14,898 nt of DNA from Planctomycetota bacterium (GTDB taxonomy: Bacteria; Planctomycetota; Phycisphaerae; UBA1845; CAIVHJ01), in the NCBI GenBank assembly GCA_022573485.1, contig JACZTW010000054.1:1-14898 (forward strand), read 5' to 3'. The notes below the pieces were generated by a model. The model did not search any database, was not told where the DNA came from, and was given only the letters and a program-made list of their open reading frames with translations. Of the stretch, positions 9,108-14,898 are shown one piece after another. Numbering within the stretch: the stretch's first letter is position 1; each line of letters starts with the position of its first letter. Both the position numbers and the translations under genes were made by a program.

Positions 9108-9290
9108 ATGCCTACCTATACATGCCCATCCTGCAACAAGACGGTTGAAGTCGCTCGCAAGGAGGATGCCCCGCTGAGGCCTTTCTGTTGCGAACGCTGC
9201 AAGATGCTCGACTTGGCAAAGTGGTTCAACGAGGAATACCGCATCGAGGCGTCGCTGAACGCCCTGCCGAACGACGATTCCGCCCAATAG
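9108..9290 (+). CDS. yacG: YacG-like zinc ribbon (DNA gyrase inhibitor family)
   Basis: 60 residues, the normal size for YacG. It has a CPSC pair near the N-terminus and a later CERC pair (RPFCCERCKMLDLAKWFNEE), the arrangement of four cysteines and the PFC-x2-RC-x2-LDL-x2-W signature seen in YacG. In E. coli YacG binds the C-terminal region of GyrB and inhibits gyrase. Here that role is inferred from family membership. It is preceded by a GAGG-type site near 9100 and by the FmdB-like gene 46 bases upstream. It begins MPTYTC, almost the same as its neighbour's MPTYDY start, but the rest differs. Confidence 0.9.
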   Translation: MPTYTCPSCNKTVEVARKEDAPLRPFCCERCKMLDLAKWFNEEYRIEASLNALPNDDSAQ

Positions 9291-9317
9291 CCGCCCAAGC
9301 CACCCTTGAACGCTCGA

Positions 9318-9345
9318 TTGCCCACACCACAGCAGCCGATATAAT
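9318..9345 (+). promoter_or_regulatory. Predicted sigma-70 promoter for the six-TM protein
   Basis: TATAAT at 9340-9345 is a perfect -10 hexamer. TTGCCC at 9318-9323 is 16 bases upstream and matches 4 of 6 of the -35 consensus. Transcription would begin near 9352, giving a leader of about 60 bases to the ATG at 9415. This also places the translation start downstream of an in-frame TTG at 9346 that lies inside the promoter. Confidence 0.6.
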
Positions 9346-9414
9346 GTGAGTTGTCCAATACGCGCAATCCTTCTTCAATATGAGTTTCGCCTTGGGCCTG
9401 TGCAGGAGCTACTT

Positions 9415-10737
9415 ATGGAAGAGAATGCTAATTCGATGCCCGCTTGCGGTGGCGACCAATTTGACTGGTGCCACATCTTCAAAGCCTCGCGCCAAGCCCT
9501 TCAGCCGGAGAAGATCTTCCTCGCGGCGCTGGGCTTGATGATCACCTTCGTCATCGGTGCTCTACTGCTAGACCGAGTCTGGATCAGCGTGGGCTGGGGA
9601 CTGGATCAGGAAACGCTGCGCACCAGCCCGCTGATGGTCAAGCCGCCCGGCGATGCAGAGACCATGCTGGGCGTGTTCGAAGCACTGATTCAGCATGAGA
9701 AGCACTGTGTGGATCAGGCGCTCAGGGCGGCGCGGAAGTTCGAGCTTGCCGGTGGGATGGGTGATATTTGGTCGCGGCTGAATCAATCGGGCTATGCGCA
9801 GACACTGCCCACTGTCGGTGACGGCTACGGTCTGGCCGCGTACATCCTCGCGATGGGGAAGGGATTGTACTGGACGGCGACGCATCAACTTATCTATACG
9901 ATCATCTTTGGATCTCTGGCACTGACGATCTGGGCACTCTTCGGCGGGGCGATTTGCCGGATCAGCGCGCTGCAGTTCGCACGAGATGAACACTTGTCGA
10001 TGGGCGAAGCACTTTCTTACAGCAAGCAAAGGTTCGGCGCTTTCTTTGCCGCCCCGCTCTTCCCGATCGGTGCGGTCTTGCTCATTGGGTTTGCTCTTTT
10101 GGTCGGCGGCTGGATCATGTCGTGGCCTTACGTTGGCTGGCTACCGGGCGGACTGTTCTTCGGCCTGGCGCTGGTGGGCGGCGGGCTCATCGCATTCTTC
10201 GTGATCGGCGGCGCGGTCGGTTTCAGCTTGATGTGGCCGACGACCGCCGTCGAAGGTTCAGACGTTTTCGATTCGATCAGCCGCAGCCTGGGTTATGTCT
10301 ATGAAAAGGCGGAAAGAACCGTCGTGTACGCCCTCGTGGCCATTGTGTACGGTGCTCTGGTCTGGCTCGCCGTGCGTATTTTTGCGTTCTTATTGGCCTA
10401 TAGCACGCATGGTTTTGTGAGCCAGGCGTACCCGGTACTGGATGACATGTGGGCCACGCCGAGCTTCGATCAGCTCTATGCCGAGCCGGACAGCTCGAGC
10501 GAAATCGAAGGCTTGGGCAAGAACAACTTCACACTGCCCCTAATTCGCGTGTGGGCCAGTATTGGCGGCTTTCTGCTATATGGCTATCTCGTGTCCTACT
10601 ATTTCACTGCCTCCACGATTATCTATTTGCTGTTGCGCTCGCGGGTGGACGACACCGAGTTGGACGATATCTATATCGAGCCTCCACCGGACAGCCCCTT
10701 GGCGCCGCCGCCCGAGACGGCGAGTGCGGACTCGTGA
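9415..10737 (+). CDS. Polytopic membrane protein of unknown function
   Basis: 440 residues from the ATG at 9415, chosen because AGGAG at 9404-9408 lies 6 bases upstream. A longer frame from TTG 9346 would overlap the promoter. Six hydrophobic segments are visible at about residues 34-56, 159-182, 210-236, 242-271 (long, Gly-rich, perhaps a hairpin), 303-330 and 383-407. A soluble loop of ~100 residues sits between the first and second. A conserved-looking phrase (MWPTTAVEGSDVFDSISRSL) lies before segment five, and the tail is acidic and Pro-rich (DDTELDDIYIEPPPDSP). I recall similar proteins in planctomycetes, with no assigned function. There is no transporter, enzyme or lipoprotein motif I can name. 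It has its own promoter and is followed by a tRNA gene. Confidence 0.85.
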   Translation: MEENANSMPACGGDQFDWCHIFKASRQALQPEKIFLAALGLMITFVIGALLLDRVWISVGWGLDQETLRTSPLMVKPPGDAETMLGVFEALIQHEKHCVDQALRAARKFELAGGMGDIWSRLNQSGYAQTLPTVGDGYGLAAYILAMGKGLYWTATHQLIYTIIFGSLALTIWALFGGAICRISALQFARDEHLSMGEALSYSKQRFGAFFAAPLFPIGAVLLIGFALLVGGWIMSWPYVGWLPGGLFFGLALVGGGLIAFFVIGGAVGFSLMWPTTAVEGSDVFDSISRSLGYVYEKAERTVVYALVAIVYGALVWLAVRIFAFLLAYSTHGFVSQAYPVLDDMWATPSFDQLYAEPDSSSEIEGLGKNNFTLPLIRVWASIGGFLLYGYLVSYYFTASTIIYLLLRSRVDDTELDDIYIEPPPDSPLAPPPETASADS

Positions 10738-10762
10738 CGACTATAGCTTTCATACTTATGAT
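10734..10762 (+). promoter_or_regulatory. Predicted promoter for tRNA-Pro
   Basis: GTGACG at 10734-10739 (4 of 6), a 17-base spacer, and TATGAT at 10757-10762 (5 of 6). The expected start near 10769 is about 15 bases before the mature tRNA 5' end, a normal distance for a tRNA leader. The -35 overlaps the stop codon of the preceding gene. Confidence 0.5.
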
Positions 10763-10783
10763 ATGAAGGATGCGGTTTTCAGT

Positions 10784-10858
10784 CGGGGCGTAGCTCAGCC
10801 TGGTTAGAGCGCCTGGTTTGGGGCCAGGAGGCCGGAGGTTCGAATCCTCTCGCCCCGA
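10784..10858 (+). tRNA. tRNA-Pro (anticodon UGG)
   Basis: A full cloverleaf can be drawn. The 7-bp acceptor stem is CGGGGCG/CGCCCCG with discriminator A. The D-arm is GCTC...GAGC. The anticodon stem is CCTGG/CCAGG around the loop TTTGGGG, which places TGG as the anticodon. The T-arm is GGAGG/CCTCT around TTCGAAT. CCA is not encoded, so it would be added after transcription. UGG reads CCA and, with wobble, other proline codons. The sequence after it is gene debris rather than an intact gene. Confidence 0.96.
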
Positions 10859-10910
10859 TTACTTCAACTATTGGTCGCGATCGGACAACGAACCCAGCTT
10901 GTTTTTCAAT

Positions 10911-11075
10911 TCAAACGATCATGTCGGCCCATTTTTCGGCCTTACGATCGAATATCGCGAAGCCGCCGATGGAAATCAGGCCGATGGCGAGGATCGGAAT
11001 CCAGAAATGGTATTGTGGAGGGTACGTCTCCCACAGCAGTTGCGTTGCAGCGGCAGCGTCGATGCCCAGCACGTC
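10911..11075 (-). pseudogene. C-terminal remnant of an MFS-type transporter
   Basis: Reading the minus strand from 11075 down to the TGA at 10911-10913 gives 54 residues. They start DVLGIDAAAATQLLWETYPP, continue through a hydrophobic helix (FWIPILAIGLISIGGFAIF) and end in a basic cytoplasmic tail (DRKAEKWADMIV). This looks like the last transmembrane helix and tail of a major facilitator-type transporter, with the QLLWETY-P-Q phrase before the final helix. A TAG at 11076-11078 precedes it in frame and no start or upstream helices are present, so only the 3' end survives. The forward frame over the same bases is not convincing as protein. Family assignment is from memory of such C-termini and needs a search. 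Confidence 0.6.
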
Positions 11076-11078
11076 CTA

Positions 11079-12085
11079 GAGCATATCCTCGGCGGCGGGC
11101 CGCTGACGGAAATCACGTCAGCCGATGTCGATTTCAGCGCGACGGAGGTCGGAGAATATGAAATCAGCGTTGCGGTCGGCAACAGCACAGTCGCCATCGG
11201 CGCTCCCGGGGCGCCTTCGGCCACAATGTACATCGGGGTCGACGGATTATGCGCCGCTGGTGATTGACGCAGGCGGGGATGTGGCCGTTGGTCAGGGCGG
11301 CTATTGGGAACTCGAAGGCTCCGCGATCGGAGGCACGGGTGCGTACGACTACTCGTGGGAGCCCGCCGCGGTGGGCTCAGGCCAGGTCATCTCGGTTGAC
11401 ACCGACACGATCGGGGAGTTTGTCTACACCCTCACCATGACGGACCACAGGAGCGGCTGCTTCGCCACCGAGAGCGTGCGGGTGGTGGTTCTGCCCGAAG
11501 GAGCAGATTGTGCGGACGATCATCATCTGCCCGAGGCCTCTGCCAATTTCGTCGCCTTTGATGCCGACTTTGGCTCGGGCGGAGACGCTCGAACTGCCGA
11601 TCGACGCCCGGGGCGTTGCGATCGATGCCAAGCACCGCCGCGCGTTCGTGACTACGCAGTTGGAAGGCGAATTCACCCGCTCAGTGCAAGTGATCAATCT
11701 CGACACGTCTGCGCTTATGAGCAACATCGGCCTGATCGCAGAAGTCGTGCAGGCCCGCGGGATGGCGGTCGTGCCGCCGTCGGGCGAGGTCGTGGCCGCG
11801 GTCAGCCGCGGAGGCGACGCGGACGGCTTGATGATACTCAACCCTGATGCCCGCTGCGGCGGGGTGAACGGCGCGATCCAGAACGTGCATCATCCCGATT
11901 CATTCTCCGAACCGATCGACGTCGCCGTCTTGGAGGATGGCGGGCTCGCCGTTGCATTCGTGCGGCACGTTGCTGGCGTTACAGTCAAAGCGCACCCGCG
12001 TTTCGGAGCGATCCAGCAACACGCGACAAGAATAATCTCCCCAAAAATATTCTGCGCATCGTGCTTCTTAGAGACTTCTAATTAG
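11079..12085 (+). pseudogene. Frameshifted Ig/PKD-like and beta-propeller surface protein remnant
   Basis: Protein-like sequence runs through all three forward frames in turn. The first frame (to ~11240) reads like an Ig-type domain (SADVDFSATEVGEYEISVAV, SATMYIGVDG). The second (~11240-11575) reads like a PKD/SprB-type domain (LVIDAGGDVAVGQGGYWELE, YDYSWEP, YTLTMTDHRSGCF). The third (~11575-12085) reads like a YVTN/NHL beta-propeller blade set (ARGVAIDAKHRRAFVTTQ, SVQVINLDTS, PIDVAVLEDGGLAVAFVRH). Each switch needs a one-base shift, near 11240 and near 11580. No start codon with a ribosome site or signal peptide is seen, and the propeller stops after about two blades. The parent was probably a large secreted or cell-surface protein. 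Decay in the genome and uncorrected sequencing errors are both possible; the missing ends favour decay. Confidence 0.65.
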
Positions 12086-12563
12086 TTGCAGCGCGATGCG
12101 AGCCGCACGGAGCGCGCCCAAAGGTCTGTCAACATGGTAGTTACTTCGATCGCACTCGCGGCCGTGCGGCGTGCGCCCGCCGGCGGGGCTTGACCGAGCC
12201 GATAAAAAGACGGAAATATCTGCCGGTTCGTCGGTCAATACTGTTGACGTAGGCAACAAGTCCTAATATATTGAATGGGCCTCATCTCTTTGCGACAGGC
12301 GGTTTTTCGTCTCGAGTAAACAAATGGTGTTTGTTTCGTGTCCTTTTGGGCTGGAGCAGGCCAAGAAGTTCGGATCGGATCGGAGCTGACAATTCACGAG
12401 CAAATTGGACTCATATTAAGTTTGTGCGGCAGAAGCAACCCATTGTCAGTAGGAGGAACAAGCTGCTAACGGCTGGTCGTGTAGAAGTCGAATCCGACTG
12501 ACGCACGAATCGAAAAACATGTCAAATAAGGTTTCAGTTACGTCTTTTTGGAGTGGTCATACG
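12086..12563 (+). other. 478-base gap without a convincing gene; long leader of the next gene
   Basis: No frame here reads like protein. A 76-codon frame ending at 12501 has no domain-like character. The left third is GC-rich and the rest AT-richer. It holds the promoter at 12244-12272 and, within the inferred transcript, a strong AGGAGG at 12451-12456. That site stands 6 bases before a CTG opening a 12-codon frame ending in TGA at 12501. I see no clear terminator, riboswitch or terminal repeats. Confidence 0.5.
12244..12272 (+). promoter_or_regulatory. Predicted strong sigma-70 promoter for the secreted protein
   Basis: TTGACG at 12244-12249 (5 of 6), exactly 17 bases of spacer, then TATATT at 12267-12272 (5 of 6). 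It is among the best promoter matches in the window. Transcription would begin near 12279, leaving a leader of about 285 bases before the ATG at 12564. Such a long leader suggests post-transcriptional control or an extra small gene. Confidence 0.6.
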
Positions 12564-14741
12564 ATGGAAGCGATTTGGAAAGCGACAAGAATTATTGGGC
12601 TCACTTGCTGCTTTGGATTGATTGCGGCGGTGAGCGTGGATCGGGCGGATGGGACAGACAAGAAGAGTGGCCAGGATAATCAGCCACAGAAAGTGACGCA
12701 GTCCCTCGCTCCGACACTGCAAACGGCCGATGCCGTTACCCACACAACCAAGACTGCGGCACTGAAATCCGCCGACCAACGGACAGGCCGGGTTGCACCG
12801 TCGCTCGGTGTCCGCACTACCCCGAAGGCCTCCTCAGGTATTGCGATTGCACCTGGGTCGTCAGTTCGTCGCGCCATGAGCGCCGGCCACGACGACTGTG
12901 TTGGCGCCATCCCTGTCACCGACGGGTCCACCCCGTTCGACAACACAGAGGGCACGGTACCGGGCCTGGACGCCACCGCCCCCGTACCGTGCAACGGCGC
13001 CATGTTTGATGATATTTGGTTCGTGTATACGGCCACCTGCACCGGTGACGCCACGATCGCCTCAGGGTGTGACGATCTCTCGGATCCCGACACCACGTTG
13101 GAGGTCTACGGCGCGGGCACCTGCCCACCGGTGAACACTGTGGGGTGCTCGGACGACGATTGCGGAATCTCGACCCCCTTCGCCTCCACTGTTACCGTCT
13201 CGGTGGCTGCGGGGAACGACTATCTGATTCGTATCGGTGGGTGGAACGGCGGTGCCGTGTCCGGGCACCTGGTGATCAGTTGCGAAGAAGAGGGAGAGGG
13301 CGGCCCCGCTGGCGGAGAAGACTGCAGCACGGCGACCGCCATCCCGGAGTTGCCCTTCTCCGGTGTGGGCAACACCTGCGAGGCCGTGGACGATTACGAC
13401 GAGATCTGCCCGTTCAATCTGCCGGGTGCTCCGGACGAGGTCTACTCGTACACACCGACGGCGGACCAAGAGTGCATCGACCTCAGCCTGTGTAATTCCG
13501 GCTACGACACGAAGCTCTACATTTACGAGAACGAGTGCGGCGTAAATCCCATCGCCTGTAACGACGACACGCTAAACTGCGGGACCTTTGCCTCGGAGCT
13601 CCTAGGTGTTGTATTGACCGGTGGCAACACGTACTACATTGTGATTGACGGCTTCGCCACTTCCGACTGCGGCGACTACCAGCTGGACATCGTCGGGGGT
13701 ACGTGTCCGTCACCGAACGATACCTGCGCCGAGAGCATCGCGATCGAGGACGGCGACACGCCGTTCAACACGAGCGAGGCCCCCACCGACGGCCTGAATC
13801 ACCCGGGCTGTGTCGAGACGGCCAATGACATTTGGTACAACTACACCGCGAGCTGCACTGGCAGCCTTATCGTATCGACCTGCGAAGGCTCCGGCTTCGA
13901 CACCGCCATCGTGATCTACGGTGGCGAAGGGGCCTGCGACACCGCAAATTGCCCACTGGGCGACGATTTCGTGGTCGATTGCAACGACGACTCCCCAGGT
14001 TGTGGCACCGGTTCTATTGCCTCCACCTCGGTGGTGGCGGGTGAGTGCCTCACGATCCGCGTCGGTGGCTTTGAGTTAGGCAACGCCGGAGCGGGCATAG
14101 TTACGGTCTCGTGTAGCGACCCGTTCTGTGGCGACTTCATCTGTGGTGAGGGTGAGAATTGCCAGAACTGCGAACAGGACTGCGGCAGGTGCTGCGGCAA
14201 CGGCGTTTGTGACTCGGAACTCGGCGAGAACTGCGCCAACTGCGGCAATGACTGTGGCGTGTCCTGTAGCCCGCTAGTCGGCTGCACCGAATTCGACAGG
14301 CCTTGCAGCGATGGCCAGTGCAATACCTGCGGGCCGCCCGACTGCCCGGCGACCAGTTGCGCCTGCGGCGACTGCACGATGACGCACAGTGCGTTCCCGG
14401 ATACGGCCGCCGCTGCTCAGGTAGCCTGCGCCTCCGGCGTCGGGACCACCCCGAACTTCTGGTCACGCTGCTTCAACCTGGCGGACGAGGGCGTCGCGGG
14501 TGATCTGACCATCAACAGCGTCACCTTCGGCGTCCAGCAGGCCACCAAGGAGGACATCCTCATCGAGGTCAATATCTACACCGACAGCGACAGTTGCCCG
14601 CCCCCTGGACCTGGAAGCGACGGTCCTGCCGACCCAACGATGACATTGGTCGGTACTGCCTCGACGATCGTCGGGCCGGCGGATCAGGGCACCTTCATCA
14701 CCCTCAACTTCAATTGTTGCTATATTAATAGGTCCACTTAA
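12564..14741 (+). CDS. Secreted Cys-rich protein with PPC-like repeats; 3' end probably artefactual
   Basis: The ATG at 12564 is preferred: GGAG at 12550-12553 lies 10 bases upstream, and the product starts with a signal peptide (MEAIWKATRIIGLTCCFGLI then AAVSVDRADG). The ATG at 12519 would bury the signal. The product is 725 residues. After a Thr/Ser/Ala-rich linker come three tandem ~130-residue beta domains starting near residues 110, 251 and 385. Each opens with a DDC/EDC/NDTC motif, has a DIWF-Y/EVYSY/DIWYNY strand and a DT-L-VY/DTKLYIY/DTAIVIY strand, and ends with an IRIGG/IVIDG/IRVGG strand. These resemble bacterial pre-peptidase C-terminal-type domains. Residues ~519-606 hold Cys-rich motifs (CGDFICGEGENCQNC, CGNGVCDSELGENCANC). 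A last beta domain from ~607 breaks off at about 717, where base composition changes. The final ~8 residues and the stop probably do not belong to the true gene. The role is likely extracellular or cell-wall; no catalytic site is seen. Confidence 0.8.
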   Translation: MEAIWKATRIIGLTCCFGLIAAVSVDRADGTDKKSGQDNQPQKVTQSLAPTLQTADAVTHTTKTAALKSADQRTGRVAPSLGVRTTPKASSGIAIAPGSSVRRAMSAGHDDCVGAIPVTDGSTPFDNTEGTVPGLDATAPVPCNGAMFDDIWFVYTATCTGDATIASGCDDLSDPDTTLEVYGAGTCPPVNTVGCSDDDCGISTPFASTVTVSVAAGNDYLIRIGGWNGGAVSGHLVISCEEEGEGGPAGGEDCSTATAIPELPFSGVGNTCEAVDDYDEICPFNLPGAPDEVYSYTPTADQECIDLSLCNSGYDTKLYIYENECGVNPIACNDDTLNCGTFASELLGVVLTGGNTYYIVIDGFATSDCGDYQLDIVGGTCPSPNDTCAESIAIEDGDTPFNTSEAPTDGLNHPGCVETANDIWYNYTASCTGSLIVSTCEGSGFDTAIVIYGGEGACDTANCPLGDDFVVDCNDDSPGCGTGSIASTSVVAGECLTIRVGGFELGNAGAGIVTVSCSDPFCGDFICGEGENCQNCEQDCGRCCGNGVCDSELGENCANCGNDCGVSCSPLVGCTEFDRPCSDGQCNTCGPPDCPATSCACGDCTMTHSAFPDTAAAAQVACASGVGTTPNFWSRCFNLADEGVAGDLTINSVTFGVQQATKEDILIEVNIYTDSDSCPPPGPGSDGPADPTMTLVGTASTIVGPADQGTFITLNFNCCYINRST

Positions 14742-14898
14742 AGCATTTGAAGTATCGATTGTGCTAAACCTAAAAGTCACTACATTATTAGAATCACAAC
14801 TTGTTTCAACTGGCAAACCACTAAGCGCTTCAGTCCATTGTAATTGACTTACAACCGGATTCGCACCTGAACATCTAAGCCCTGCAACAGCAAGATCT
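14716..14898 (-). other. AT-rich foreign-looking end with an open minus-strand reading frame
   Basis: From about 14715 the sequence becomes much poorer in GC than the rest of the window, and the plus-strand gene ends within a few codons. The minus strand is open from 14897 leftward and reads as credible protein with AT-rich codons. It passes through DLAVAGLRCSGANPVV, SQLQWTEALSGLPVE, SCDSNNVVTFRFSTID and ALSGPINIATIEVE. It has no start in the window, so it would be an internal piece of a larger gene. It resembles a secreted beta-sandwich segment; I do not recognise the family with confidence. Continuation leftward past ~14715 merely shadows the plus-strand gene. Confidence 0.55.

Noticed and set aside
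10818..11078. Forward reading frame starting inside the tRNA gene
   Set aside because: It begins within tRNA-Pro and runs over the antisense transporter remnant; only its later part (after ~11079) looks protein-like and is reported as the Ig-like remnant.
12488..12497. TCGAATCC at about 12488, resembling the tRNA T-loop, as a possible attachment-site copy
   Set aside because: Only 8 bases match and the flanks differ from the tRNA 3' end, so it is within chance expectation.

Overview
The window looks like a contig from a GC-rich, probably uncultured member of the Planctomycetota. This is inferred from the gene content: a GroEL-GroES-GroEL cluster followed by dnaJ and grpE, an FmdB-type zinc ribbon and a YacG-like zinc ribbon, a Wzz-like coiled-coil membrane protein, and a cysteine-rich secreted repeat protein of the kind common in environmental planctomycetes. 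Many starts have weak or no Shine-Dalgarno signal, which also fits. No rRNA gene is present to fix the taxonomy.

Layout. Bases 1-380 hold the 3' end of a hypothetical gene. Bases 480-2858 encode a two-membrane-segment protein with a long coiled-coil middle and a Wzz/GumC-like topology, behind a plausible sigma-70 promoter. Bases 2859-6888 are the chaperonin unit: a control region with a degenerate CIRCE-like inverted repeat, then groEL1, groES and groEL2, closed by a convincing intrinsic terminator at 6852-6888. Bases 6921-9290 hold dnaJ, grpE, an fmdB-like gene and yacG, all on the plus strand and closely spaced. Bases 9318-10737 hold a clear promoter and a six-helix membrane protein. A tRNA-Pro(UGG) gene lies at 10784-10858.

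After the tRNA the character changes. Bases 10860-12085 contain gene debris. First comes an antisense 54-codon tail of an MFS-type transporter. Next is a sense-strand Ig-like / PKD-like / beta-propeller reading that runs through all three forward frames, implying at least two frameshifts. Bases 12086-12563 hold no convincing gene but contain a good sigma-70 promoter for the secreted protein at 12564-14741. That protein has a signal peptide, three tandem PPC-like beta domains, Cys-rich motifs and a C-terminal beta domain that is cut off. From about 14715 to the end the base composition falls sharply and a low-GC reading frame is open on the minus strand. The last ~180 bases therefore look like foreign or misjoined sequence.

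How the genes work together. GroEL/GroES and DnaJ/GrpE are the two main cytosolic folding systems; the DnaK partner is not in the window. The two GroEL paralogues differ at the C-terminal tail and at a substrate-contact position, which suggests division of labour around a single GroES. The most notable points are the split chaperonin pair, the CIRCE-like site, the debris downstream of the tRNA and the suspected chimeric right end. I see no defence system, CRISPR array or intact mobile element.
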